This document shows positions 1 through 7,611 of a DNA stretch of 64,000 nucleotides, piece after piece (the first letter of the stretch is position 1; every line of letters starts with the position of its first letter). A program made the position numbers and the translations under genes. Source of the DNA: Solirubrobacteraceae bacterium (GTDB lineage: Bacteria; Actinomycetota; Thermoleophilia; Solirubrobacterales; Solirubrobacteraceae); the NCBI GenBank assembly GCA_016463765.1, contig JAEMQS010000018.1, positions 1 to 64,000 of the forward strand, in the 5' to 3' direction. A model generated the notes under the pieces. The model was not told the origin of the DNA and searched no databases. It saw only the letters and a program-made list of their open reading frames with translations.

Positions 1-251
1 TCACCGTCAGCAACCTCGGGATGTACGGGGTCGCGCACTTCACCGCGGTCATCAATCCGGGGCAGGCCGCGATCCTCGCGGTGGGCGAACTGGCAGAGCG
101 GCCGGTGGTGCGCGACGGCGAGATCGTCGCCGGGCACACGATGGCGATGACGCTCGCCAGCGACCATCGCATCCTGTACGGCGCGGACAGCGCGACGTTC
201 CTGCGCCGGGTCCGTGAGCTGCTCGAGCAGCCGCTCGCGCTGGCGCTGTAG
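1..251 (+). CDS. 2-oxoacid dehydrogenase E2 acyltransferase, C-terminal fragment
   Basis: Only the last 82 or so codons are in the window; the frame is open from base 3. The peptide begins TVSNLGMYGV and carries the end of the catalytic acyltransferase domain of a lipoamide-dependent E2 (pyruvate or branched-chain 2-oxoacid dehydrogenase complex), which transfers acyl groups from lipoyl-lysine to CoA. The catalytic block reads DHRILYGADSATFL: the His is present, but the Asp of the usual DHRxxDG motif is Tyr. From memory, cyanobacterial and plastid E2s also have DHRVIYGA, so this is probably a subfamily trait rather than damage. Lipoate synthesis genes follow about 2 kb downstream, which fits a lipoylated complex. 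Confidence 0.85.
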   Translation, partial: TVSNLGMYGVAHFTAVINPGQAAILAVGELAERPVVRDGEIVAGHTMAMTLASDHRILYGADSATFLRRVRELLEQPLALAL

Positions 252-288
252 CCGGACGAGTCGCGCCTGCGAGACTCCACGTCCGCAC

Positions 289-948
289 ATGAGCGACCAC
301 CCCCTCATCCAGTCCACCCACACCGACGACCCCGGACCGGGTCCCGCGATCCATGACGCGCTCGGCGGTCCGCTGGGCATCGCGGAATCCGCGGCCCCCG
401 CGGTCGTCTTCGTCATCGCCTACTCGGTCGCCGGCCAGGAGCCGACCACGGCGGCGATCATCGCGGCGGTCGTCGGCGGGCTGTTCGCGCTCGCGCGGAT
501 CGCTCGCAGGGAGACCGTCCAGTTCGCCCTCGCCGGCATGGCGGGCCTGGCCATCTCGGCCTTCGTCGTCTCCCGCACCGGCAACGCGGAAGACTTCTTC
601 CTGCCCGGGCTGCTGCTCAACGGCGTGTACGCGATCGGCTACCTGGTCTCGATCCTCGTCCGGTGGCCGCTCATCGGCCTCATCCTCGAGACCGCCATGC
701 AGAAGGGCACCGACTGGCGGCAGGACCCCGCGAAGATGAAGCTCTACAGCAAGGTGAGCTGGATCTGGGTGGTGATGTTCAGCCTGCGTCTCGTCGTGCA
801 GGTGCCGCTGTACTTCGCCGACGCCGTGGCCGCGCTCGGCGTCGCCCGGGTCGCCATGGGCGTCCCGCTCTTCGCGCTCGCGATCTACCTGTCGTGGCTG
901 CTGATCCGCACGCCGCCGCCGGTCACCGCAGCTCCAGCACGCCCCTGA
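289..948 (+). CDS. DUF3159 family membrane protein
   Basis: A 219-residue membrane protein matching the actinobacterial DUF3159 family. After a short polar N-terminus there are four to six hydrophobic segments, including the stretches around VVFVIAYSVAG, IGYLVSILVRWPLIG and VAMGVPLFALAIYLSWLLI. A conserved cytoplasmic patch reads DWRQDPAKMKLYSKVSW. The frame is open further upstream, but those codons overlap the preceding E2 gene and look non-coding; ATG at 289 gives the family-like start. Its 3' end overlaps the end of the converging gene by 26 bp. The molecular function of the family is unknown to me. Confidence 0.8.
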   Translation: MSDHPLIQSTHTDDPGPGPAIHDALGGPLGIAESAAPAVVFVIAYSVAGQEPTTAAIIAAVVGGLFALARIARRETVQFALAGMAGLAISAFVVSRTGNAEDFFLPGLLLNGVYAIGYLVSILVRWPLIGLILETAMQKGTDWRQDPAKMKLYSKVSWIWVVMFSLRLVVQVPLYFADAVAALGVARVAMGVPLFALAIYLSWLLIRTPPPVTAAPARP

Positions 949-1594
949 ACACGAGGTACGCGGCGAACGCCGCCGCGACCCAGCCGCCCACCGCGCGCTG
1001 GTGATCGTGCAGCCAGCGACCGACCGGTCGCAGCAGGCGCGCGGTCCGGTCGGGGAACGCGACCCGCAGCGCGAGCGGCAGCCACGCGGGGATGAGGACG
1101 ATCACGAGGACGAAGACGACCGCGGCGACCTCCTCCCCGACGGACACCCCGGCCCGCGCGATGTCCTTCATCGCCGGGACGAACAACGCGAGGGTCGAGA
1201 AGTTCACGAGCATGATGCCTGTGCCCAGCGCGACGTAGCGGCCGGGACCGCCCGGCGCGCGCTCTGCGCGCACCGCCTGCTGCTCCTGCGGCGTGGCGGT
1301 CGGCTGGAGCGCCCGCCACGCGACGGCCGCGAGCAACACGCCGAACACGAGGTCGACGACCCCGTCGAGCGTGCGGTGCGCGTCACCCGGCTCTGCGGCC
1401 CCGGCCGCGTGCAGCGTCGTGAGAACCACGATTGCGATGACGACCAACGGGACCGCGGCGCCCGCCGTCAGCGCGGCGGCGCGGCGCACCGGGTCGTCCC
1501 CGCTCGCGAGGACCGCGATGACCAGCGTCGCGAGCGTGGGGCTCACGGCGGCGCCGAGCGCCAGCGGCAACACGGTGGCGAGCAGCTCGCCCAT
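923..1594 (-). CDS. GAP family (Sap/LysE-like) membrane protein
   Basis: A 223-residue protein with about six transmembrane helices, starting MGELLATVLPLALGAAVSP. The N-terminal pattern of small and proline residues followed by a loop and repeated helices resembles the GAP (GPL addressing/Sap) family, a branch of the LysE-type exporters. In mycobacteria these help place surface lipids. The start at 1594 was chosen because the family begins right at the first helix, although the frame stays open to 2020. It lies 36 bp downstream of another minus-strand membrane gene and could share its transcript. The transported substrate cannot be inferred. Confidence 0.7.
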   Translation of the reverse strand: MGELLATVLPLALGAAVSPTLATLVIAVLASGDDPVRRAAALTAGAAVPLVVIAIVVLTTLHAAGAAEPGDAHRTLDGVVDLVFGVLLAAVAWRALQPTATPQEQQAVRAERAPGGPGRYVALGTGIMLVNFSTLALFVPAMKDIARAGVSVGEEVAAVVFVLVIVLIPAWLPLALRVAFPDRTARLLRPVGRWLHDHQRAVGGWVAAAFAAYLVFRGVLELR

Positions 1595-1629
1595 GGTCCG
1601 CGACGGTACCGACGCGACCGGCGGGGCGG

Positions 1630-2238
1630 TCAGCGAATCTCGCGCAGCCCGTCGAGCGACGCGTTCGGCTCGCGGTTGCGGTCGCGGGTGATCCCTGGCG
1701 GGTTCGTGTCGGTCGAGACGATGACGCACCACGAGACAGCGGGGTCGGCCCCGATCGCGCAGACGCGGTAGATGTCGCGGTCGATGCGGACGAGATCGGC
1801 GGACGCCACACCGGCCCGGAACTCCGCCGGGGCGTTGCGGGCGAGGTACTCGCCCCCTGCCGCGGACGCCTCGCGCACCGCGTTCGCCTCGTAGTTCGCG
1901 TCGGAACGATGGGCGAGGCCGAAGCCCAGGAACGCGGCGGTCACCACGAACAGCAGCGCGGTGCCCGCGTAGTTGTCGGCGACGACCTTCGGGAGATCGG
2001 GACGCCGGCGCCGCAGCCACCAGCCGCCGAGCTGGCCGAGCGCCGCGACGACGATGAGGTTGATCGACCCGGCCAGCAGGAACGCCGCGATCCAGTCGGT
2101 CTTCCCCTCGCCGGCGAGCGGCTGGACCCGGATGAGGATCGTGTCAACGATCGTCAGCAGCACGAACGCGGGGCCGAGCCACGCCCCGCGCAGCCGCCAG
2201 CGCATCCGCCGGGCCCGCTGGCTCAGCTCCGTCGCCAT
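1630..2238 (-). CDS. hypothetical membrane protein
   Basis: A 202-residue protein beginning MATELSQRARRMRW. A basic N-terminus is followed by three hydrophobic segments near residues 18-38, 48-74 and 90-110, then a soluble C-terminal domain of about 90 residues with two cysteines (YRVC and SWC) that could form a disulfide outside the membrane. I do not recognise the family. It is transcribed divergently from lipB, with only 37 bp between the two start codons, so they probably share a promoter region. Start 2238 is preferred over the open frame to 2283 because the latter overlaps lipB. Confidence 0.6.
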   Translation of the reverse strand: MATELSQRARRMRWRLRGAWLGPAFVLLTIVDTILIRVQPLAGEGKTDWIAAFLLAGSINLIVVAALGQLGGWWLRRRRPDLPKVVADNYAGTALLFVVTAAFLGFGLAHRSDANYEANAVREASAAGGEYLARNAPAEFRAGVASADLVRIDRDIYRVCAIGADPAVSWCVIVSTDTNPPGITRDRNREPNASLDGLREIR

Positions 2239-2275
2239 ACGAAGCAGGGTACGGACGCCGACTACCCTGCAGGGC

Positions 2276-2992
2276 ATGGCCACGCGCCCAGAGCTGTGGG
2301 TGTGCCAGCTCGGCCTCGTCGACTACCGCGAGGCGCTGGAGCTGCAGACGCGCCTGCGCGCGGCACGGGCCGACGGCCGGATCGCGGACACCCTCCTGCT
2401 GCTCGAGCACCCACCGGTCTACACCCGCGGACGCCGGACCGAACCCGGCGAGCTGCCCTTCGGTGCCGACTGGTACGCCGCGCGCGGCATCGACATCGCC
2501 GACGTCGACCGCGGCGGGCACGTCACTTACCACGGGCCGGGCATGCTGACGGGCTACACGATCATGCGCGTGCCGCAGGTCCACCCGTTCGTGCACACGC
2601 TGGAGGACGCGCTCATCAGCGCGCTGGGCGAGCAGGGCATCTCCGCGCACCGCCGGGAGAGCACGGCCCGGGAGAACCTCACCGGCGTGTGGGTCGAGAA
2701 GCGCAAGATCGCGTCGATCGGCCTCCACCTGTCCCGGGGCTACGCGATGCACGGGTTCGCCATCAACGTCGTGAACGACCTCGAGCCGTTCACCTGGATC
2801 CGGCCGTGCGGCATGGACGTGCAGATGACGTCGGTGGCGGCCGAGCTCGGGGCCGACTGCGGCGCCGACCCCATGGACTGCATGCGGCGCCGGACCGCCC
2901 ACGCGGTCGCGGAGGGGTTCGGCCTGCGGCAGCGGCTCGTCAGCCGCGAGCGGCTGGAGACGCTCGCAGCCGCCGCCCCCGTACCCGGGTAG
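2276..2992 (+). CDS. lipB: lipoyl(octanoyl) transferase LipB
   Basis: A 238-residue octanoyltransferase that moves octanoyl groups from octanoyl-ACP to the lipoyl domains of E2 and H proteins, the first step of de novo protein lipoylation. Diagnostic features are the RGGHVTYHGPG loop at 79-89, the catalytic Lys144 in KIASIGLH, and the catalytic Cys178 in WIRPCGMD. The length fits the family. The ATG at 2276 gives a natural start (MATRPELWVCQLG) although the frame is open upstream. lipA lies about 790 bp downstream, separated from it by a PadR regulator. The E2 fragment at the window start is a plausible substrate. Confidence 0.95.
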   Translation: MATRPELWVCQLGLVDYREALELQTRLRAARADGRIADTLLLLEHPPVYTRGRRTEPGELPFGADWYAARGIDIADVDRGGHVTYHGPGMLTGYTIMRVPQVHPFVHTLEDALISALGEQGISAHRRESTARENLTGVWVEKRKIASIGLHLSRGYAMHGFAINVVNDLEPFTWIRPCGMDVQMTSVAAELGADCGADPMDCMRRRTAHAVAEGFGLRQRLVSRERLETLAAAAPVPG

Positions 2993-3024
2993 CGCCCGGC
3001 GAGTGTTCGCGCGCCAATATGTTT

Positions 3025-3055
3025 CGATATATCGTTATGTGCGATATAACGATAT
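3025..3055. promoter_or_regulatory. probable PadR autoregulatory operator/promoter
   Basis: This is an AT-rich island in a GC-rich background, 41 bp before the PadR start codon. It contains a perfect 10-bp palindrome CGATATATCG at 3025-3034. Overlapping that is an inverted repeat of ATATCGTTAT (3029-3038) and ATAACGATAT (3046-3055) with a 7-bp spacer. PadR regulators commonly bind such AT-rich dyads in their own promoters, so autoregulation is the likely role; this is inference from position and symmetry. Confidence 0.7.
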
Positions 3056-3095
3056 CTATCGCAATACCGCGATGGCAGAACTTCGGAGGACATCA

Positions 3096-3674
3096 ATGTC
3101 TCGCTGTCACCCCCGCTTCGGTGTCGCCACCGAAGCCGAACCGGGCCCCTGGTCGGCCCACCACATGCACCGCGGCGGCCCCTTCGGCCGAGGCTTCGGA
3201 GGCCCCGGTCCCGGCCGCGGCCGTCGCGGGCCCCGCGCCCGCCGCGGCGACGTCCGCGCCGCCATCCTGCGTCTCCTCACCGAGGAGCCGCAGACCGGCT
3301 ACGCGCTGATGCAGGCCATCGAGGAGCGGAGCAACGGCGTCTGGACGCCGAGCGCCGGCTCCATCTACCCCGCGCTGTCGCTGCTGGAGGACGAGGGCCT
3401 CGTGCGCTCGGCCGAACGCGACGGCAAGAAGACGTTCGAGCTCACCGAGGACGGCACCAAGGCCGCCGAGGAACGCTCGGGCGAGACCGCACCGTGGGAC
3501 ACCGTCCGCGGCGAGGTCAACGAGGACGCGCTCGCGCTCATGCACGCGACCAAGCAGCTCGGCGGCGCCGTGATGCAGGTCGCCCAGGCGGGCACCCCGG
3601 AGCAGGCCCGGGAGGCGAAGGACATTCTCGACGCCGCCCGCAAGCAGCTCTTCGCGTTGCTCGCGAAGGACTGA
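3096..3674 (+). CDS. PadR family transcriptional regulator
   Basis: A 192-residue PadR-type regulator. Residues 1-50 are a His/Gly/Arg-rich low-complexity extension, ending GRRGPRARRGDVRAAIL, common in actinobacterial PadR proteins. The winged helix follows, with TGYALMQAIEERSNGVWTPS and SIYPALSLLEDEGLVR. The C-terminal helix for dimerisation ends FALLAKD. The start at 3096 is supported by a CGGAGGA ribosome site at 3084-3090; the upstream in-frame ATG at 3018 lies before the operator region and is less likely. The gene sits between lipB and lipA but is bounded by its own operator and a strong hairpin, so it may be an independent unit. The ligand is unknown. Confidence 0.9.
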   Translation: MSRCHPRFGVATEAEPGPWSAHHMHRGGPFGRGFGGPGPGRGRRGPRARRGDVRAAILRLLTEEPQTGYALMQAIEERSNGVWTPSAGSIYPALSLLEDEGLVRSAERDGKKTFELTEDGTKAAEERSGETAPWDTVRGEVNEDALALMHATKQLGGAVMQVAQAGTPEQAREAKDILDAARKQLFALLAKD

Positions 3675-3688
3675 CCGCCATCGCGCTC

Positions 3689-3730
3689 AACGGCAGATCG
3701 AGGTTGCCCTGGCGACGTCGATCTGCCGTT
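3689..3730 (+). terminator. hairpin terminator after padR
   Basis: A perfect 13-bp stem is formed by 3689-3701 (AACGGCAGATCGA) and 3718-3730, with a 16-nt loop, 15 bp after the PadR stop codon. There is no long T tract, as is usual in GC-rich actinobacteria. It would separate padR from lipA transcription. Confidence 0.6.
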
Positions 3731-3777
3731 CGGCCCGGCCCGGGGGCGCCCGCAGGGTGCCGGTAGGCTGGTGGTCC

Positions 3778-4761
3778 ATGGACGAGCCGCGCAAGCTGCA
3801 GACCCGCCGCCGCTCCAACCCGGGCGGCATGGACGTGCTGAAGGTCATCGGCGCCGACGTCCTGCCGTTCAACGCGCGCAAGCCCGCGTGGTTCAAGGTC
3901 CCCGCGCCCGGCGGCGCGAAGTACCGCGAGCTCGGCCGGCTCATCGAGAGCGAGGATCTGCACACCGTCTGCAAAGAAGCGGCGTGCCCGAACATCGGCG
4001 ACTGCTGGGAGCGCGGCACCGCCACGTTCATGATCCTCGGCGACACGTGCACCCGCCGCTGCGGGTTCTGCCACGTCAAGACGGGCAAGCCGACGTGGAA
4101 CGACCCGCTCGAGCCCGCCCGCGTCGCGCGCAGCGTCGCGAAGATGGGGCTGCGCCACGCGGTCGTCACGAGCGTCGATCGCGACGATCTCCCGGACAAG
4201 GGCGCGCGCATCTGGGCTGCGACGATCCGCCAGATCCGCAGCCAGGCGCCGGACTGCAAGGTCGAGTGCCTGACCCCCGACTTCCAGGGCCACGAGATGC
4301 CGCTGGCGACCGTCATCGCCGAGCGCCCCGATGTGTTCAACCACAACGTCGAGGTCGTCCCGCGCCTGTACTCCGTCGCCCGCCGCGGGTCGACGTGGCA
4401 GCGCTCGCTGCGGGTCCTGCGGAACGCGAAGGCCATGGGCGGGGATGAGGTCACCACGAAGTCCGGCCTGATGGTCGGACTCGGCGAGACGTTCGATGAG
4501 CTCATCGGTGCGCTCGAGGACCTGCGCGCGCACGACGTCCAGGTCATCACCGTCGGCCAGTACCTGCGCCCGACGAAGGAGCACCTGCCGGTCGTCCGCT
4601 ACTGGGCGCCCGAGGAGTTCGACGCGATCGCCGACGCCGGGCACGCCATGGGCTTCGACCACGTCGCCGCCGGGCCGCTGGTGCGCTCGAGCTACCACGC
4701 GGACGAGCACGTCCCGCAGGACCAGCCGGGCGTCGGCCCGGTCGCCGCCGCCGCCGGCTGA
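3778..4761 (+). CDS. lipA: lipoyl synthase LipA
   Basis: A 327-residue radical SAM enzyme that inserts two sulfurs into protein-bound octanoyl chains to make lipoyl groups. The auxiliary cluster cysteines are C65, C70 and C76 (CKEAACPNIGDC). The radical SAM CxxxCxxC motif is C91, C95 and C98 (CTRRCGFC). The C-terminal RSSY at 303-306 supplies the serine ligand of the auxiliary cluster. The start at 3778 gives MDEPRKLQTRRRSNPGG, while the nearby upstream ATG adds only a short, unlikely extension. A rhomboid protease gene begins on the base after the lipA stop, so the two are probably co-transcribed. Confidence 0.96.
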   Translation: MDEPRKLQTRRRSNPGGMDVLKVIGADVLPFNARKPAWFKVPAPGGAKYRELGRLIESEDLHTVCKEAACPNIGDCWERGTATFMILGDTCTRRCGFCHVKTGKPTWNDPLEPARVARSVAKMGLRHAVVTSVDRDDLPDKGARIWAATIRQIRSQAPDCKVECLTPDFQGHEMPLATVIAERPDVFNHNVEVVPRLYSVARRGSTWQRSLRVLRNAKAMGGDEVTTKSGLMVGLGETFDELIGALEDLRAHDVQVITVGQYLRPTKEHLPVVRYWAPEEFDAIADAGHAMGFDHVAAGPLVRSSYHADEHVPQDQPGVGPVAAAAG

Positions 4762-5544
4762 GTGTTCCCCCTCAAGGACAACATCCCGACGGACCGCCCG
4801 GCGGTCATCACGATGCTGCTCATCGCGATCAACGTGATCGTGTACTTCGCCGCACAGCGCGGCGGGATCCTCGACGCGCCCGACGACGGGTTCATCGTCA
4901 ACTGGGGCGTCATCCCCTACGAGCTGTGGAACTTCGGCCGCGAGTGCGAGCTCGACGGGTCCGGCGCACAGATCCTGTGCGAGGGCCAGCAGGGCGTGTC
5001 CGGGGAGGTCGACTCCCAGCCACCGGCCTGGGTGACCCCGTTCTCGTCGTTCTTCCTGCACGGCAGCGTGCTGCACCTCGCGGGCAACATGCTGTTCCTC
5101 TGGATCTTCGGCAACAACATCGAGGACAGCATGGGCCGGGTGAAGTTCGTCCTCTTCTACGTCATCGGCGGCCTTGCGGCGCTCGCGGCGCAGGTGGTCA
5201 TCGACCCCAACTCGCCGGTGCCGATGATCGGCGCGTCAGGCGCGGTGGCCGGCGTGCTCGGCGCGTACGCGGTGCTCTACCCGAGGGCGCGGGTCGTGAC
5301 GGTCATCTTCGTCGTGATCATCTTCACGATCATCGAGCTGCCCGCGGTGCTCATGCTGGGCCTGTGGTTCGCGCAGCAGATCGCGCTCGGCGCCACCGAC
5401 CTCACCGGGCCGGCCGGGGAAGGTGGCGGGGTCGCCTACTTCGCGCACATCGGCGGATTCGCCGCCGGTGCGCTGCTGATCAAGCTGTTCGCGACCAACA
5501 TCAAGACGGTGCCACCCCGGGCCCCCGTGGGCTCCATGGCCTGA
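4762..5544 (+). CDS. rhomboid family intramembrane serine protease
   Basis: A 260-residue polytopic membrane protease starting at a GTG directly after the lipA stop. It has the HxxxN-type element HLAGN at 105-109 followed by LFLWIFGNNIEDSMGR, the catalytic serine S159 in GASGAVAGV, and the catalytic histidine H229 in AHIGGFAAG. Together these form the Ser-His dyad of rhomboids, which cleave transmembrane substrates within the bilayer. A soluble loop of about 50 residues with two cysteines (63 and 73) lies between the first and second helices. The substrate is unknown; linkage to lipA is probably positional only. Confidence 0.92.
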   Translation: MFPLKDNIPTDRPAVITMLLIAINVIVYFAAQRGGILDAPDDGFIVNWGVIPYELWNFGRECELDGSGAQILCEGQQGVSGEVDSQPPAWVTPFSSFFLHGSVLHLAGNMLFLWIFGNNIEDSMGRVKFVLFYVIGGLAALAAQVVIDPNSPVPMIGASGAVAGVLGAYAVLYPRARVVTVIFVVIIFTIIELPAVLMLGLWFAQQIALGATDLTGPAGEGGGVAYFAHIGGFAAGALLIKLFATNIKTVPPRAPVGSMA

Positions 5545-5587
5545 CCCTGTTTGGGTGTGCGCGCCGCGGGGCAGCCCCGGAGGAGCT

Positions 5588-5815
5588 GTGCTTCCCGGAG
5601 TCCTCACCCGCCTCCTCCGTGCGATCAGCTGGATCGCCGTCGGCGCGACCCTCACCGTGGTCATCGTCCAGCTGGACCTCGGCCTGACAGGCACGCTGAT
5701 CGCCCTCTGGTTCATCGGGACGATCGGCTTGCTGCTGCTCATCGCCTGGCGCGCCCGGCGCCGCGACGAGGCACCCCGGGTCGAGCTGCTCTGGGACGAA
5801 CGGCCCGACCGCTGA
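5588..5815 (+). CDS. small two-helix membrane protein
   Basis: A short reading frame right after the rhomboid gene. From GTG 5588 it encodes 75 residues with two predicted membrane helices (ISWIAVGATLTVVIVQL and LTGTLIALWFIGTIGLLLL) and a basic, then acidic, cytoplasmic tail RARRRDEAPRVELLWDE. A GGAGGAG site at 5579-5585 lies very close to this GTG; an alternative GTG at 5555 would give 86 residues. No family recognised. It ends one base before the stop of the converging RTX-like gene. The hydrophobic pattern makes it more likely real than a shadow, but this is not certain. Confidence 0.5.
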   Translation: MLPGVLTRLLRAISWIAVGATLTVVIVQLDLGLTGTLIALWFIGTIGLLLLIAWRARRRDEAPRVELLWDERPDR

Positions 5816-5816
5816 C

Positions 5817-7478
5817 TCAGCGCACGGAGACCGTGAACGAGCGCGGCACGCCAGCGGCGGGGTCCGCCGTCACCGAGACGAGCAGCCGCGCGGTCCGCGC
5901 ACGCAGGACGGCGCGACGCGCCGAGGACGTCAGCCACACGGTGACGTAGCGCGCCTGTCCGGAGACCATCCGGACCCGGACCGGTGAGAGCGTGATCGTC
6001 CTGCGGCCGACCCGCAGGCGCGGACGCAGGCGGATCTCGCACCGCTCGACGGCGCAAGCGAAGGCCACCACCCGCCTGTCGCCGCGCCGCGACAGCGGGA
6101 CGGCACGCCGCGGGCGAACCGCGGAGATCGCCGTCGAGCGCCATCCGGCGATGGGCGCAGCCACGGCACCCATCGCGCGGGCCGCGGCGGCCCGCCCGTC
6201 GAAGGGGACCACCGGCCCCGCCCCGCCAGGCGGCGCAGGCGGCGGCGGGAGGGGCTGCTCGGCAGGCGGCGCGGGCGGCAGAGACACCGGCGGGGCAGGC
6301 AGGATGGACCCCATCGGGCCGGCTTCGGCCTCATCGGCGCCGAAGCCGTTGCTGTAGCGCGCCGTCCCGCGCAGGACGACACCGCTCGCCGCATCGGGCT
6401 CGGTGAGCAGCAGCGCCGGGTCGGCGCCGATCACGCTGCAGGACGAGGGGGCGGTCGCACGGCACCGGCGCCAGGTGAACGTCGCGGTGGGCGTCGGCGT
6501 GCCGAGGACCTCGACGCCCGCCATGGTCAGCTGCTGGCCGACCTGGGGCGTGCCCACGAAGCGCAGCTCGCCGAAGACCTGTGCCGCGACCACCTCGCAG
6601 GAGACCACGCGTTCCTGCTTGGTGTCGGACTGCACCCGGTCGGCACCGGGCCCACAGTCGACGTCCTCGGCGATGGCGTCGCGCGAGAACACCGTGTCGT
6701 TGCCGGGGCCGGCATCGATGATGTCCGTGTTGTAGAAGACCGGGTTCTCGAACGCCTCCGGCCGGAAGCCGTGGATCGTGTCGTCGCCGTCGCCTGCGGA
6801 GATCGTGTCGGCACCCTGCCCCCCGACGAGGGTGTTGTCGAGCGAGCTGCCCGTCAGCGTGTCCGCGCCGTCGGTCCCCGTCGCGTGCTCGATGGCCACC
6901 AGGGCGTCGTCGTCGCCCGGTGCGCCGTTGCCGGTGCTCGTCGCGCCGGGCTCGGGGAGCGTGACGGCCACTCCGGCGAGGCCCGTGGGGTACCAGACCG
7001 TGTCGGACCCGGGACCGCCGTCGAGCAGGTCGCCGTCGCCGGCCCCGGCGGGAACCAGAATGTCGTCGTCCGCGCCACCGTCCAGCTCGTCCGCGGCGTC
7101 ACCGCCATGCAGGACGTCGTCGCCGTCGCCACCCCGGAGGGTGACGGGCACCGCGAAGACCCCGGCGGCGTCGAGGTTGTCCTCGCCCGGGCCGCCGTCG
7201 ACGACGATCGCGGTGACACCGTCGCACCGGACGCCGTCCCCACCGCCGGTGGGGGCCTCCACGCAGCCGGCGACGGGCGCCGCGGGGCGCGGATGGAAGC
7301 TGACGGACGCGGGCGCCGAGGGGTCCTGCGACAGGCGGATCGTGTCGTCGGCGGCATCGCCGGTGAGCGTCAGGATGCCGCCGCTCACGCCGCCGGTGAT
7401 CGCCGCCTGCGCGGACGGCGCCGCGCCACATGCGGCGAGCACGACGGCCAGGAGAATGACGGGCGGGCGGAGGGACAT
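5817..7478 (-). CDS. secreted hemolysin-type calcium-binding repeat protein
   Basis: A 553-residue exported protein. The N-terminus MSLRPPVILLAVVLAACGAA is a signal peptide, with LAAC possibly acting as a lipobox. The middle contains RTX-like nonapeptides rich in GGxGxD (for example GGDGDDVLHGGDAADELDGG and GGQGADTISAGDGDDTI) that form calcium-binding beta rolls. Then follow an Ig-like segment (VGTPQVGQQLTMAGVEVLG), a long proline-rich linker, and a C-terminal beta domain ending VPRSFTVSVR. A GTG at 7499 could add seven residues, but ATG 7478 places the signal peptide properly. No protease or lipase catalytic motif was seen; a surface or adhesive role is inferred. Confidence 0.75.
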   Translation of the reverse strand: MSLRPPVILLAVVLAACGAAPSAQAAITGGVSGGILTLTGDAADDTIRLSQDPSAPASVSFHPRPAAPVAGCVEAPTGGGDGVRCDGVTAIVVDGGPGEDNLDAAGVFAVPVTLRGGDGDDVLHGGDAADELDGGADDDILVPAGAGDGDLLDGGPGSDTVWYPTGLAGVAVTLPEPGATSTGNGAPGDDDALVAIEHATGTDGADTLTGSSLDNTLVGGQGADTISAGDGDDTIHGFRPEAFENPVFYNTDIIDAGPGNDTVFSRDAIAEDVDCGPGADRVQSDTKQERVVSCEVVAAQVFGELRFVGTPQVGQQLTMAGVEVLGTPTPTATFTWRRCRATAPSSCSVIGADPALLLTEPDAASGVVLRGTARYSNGFGADEAEAGPMGSILPAPPVSLPPAPPAEQPLPPPPAPPGGAGPVVPFDGRAAAARAMGAVAAPIAGWRSTAISAVRPRRAVPLSRRGDRRVVAFACAVERCEIRLRPRLRVGRRTITLSPVRVRMVSGQARYVTVWLTSSARRAVLRARTARLLVSVTADPAAGVPRSFTVSVR

Positions 7479-7581
7479 GCGCAGGCCGCGCGAGCGCACG
7501 GGCGCGGCAAGCTACCAGGGTGCGCGTCAACCGGCCAGACCGGCACGATCCCACGCGCGGGGCAGCTATCGTTGCCTTGAC

Positions 7582-7595
7582 TGGCTGGTCAGCCA
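7582..7595. promoter_or_regulatory. TetR-type operator candidate before the ACAD pair
   Basis: The perfect inverted repeat TGGCTG-GT-CAGCCA lies 17 bp before the GTG start of the first acyl-CoA dehydrogenase. It is embedded in TTGACTGGCTGGTCAGCC, which includes a TTGACT -35-like hexamer. From recollection, dyads of the TTGACTGxCxxGTCAG type are often TetR-family sites before actinobacterial fatty-acid genes; the cognate regulator here is not proven. Confidence 0.5.
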
Positions 7596-7611
7596 ACCAC
7601 GAGGAGCAACG

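Noticed and set aside
1909-3309. A 466-codon plus-strand frame across lipB.
   Set aside because: It is a different frame over lipB and the intergenic operator. The product is Arg/Pro-rich without recognisable domains, while lipB has its catalytic Lys and Cys.
3538-5076. A 512-codon minus-strand frame over lipA.
   Set aside because: It is antisense to lipA, which has all radical SAM cysteines. The product is Arg/Val/Asp-rich without motifs, a mirror of codon bias.
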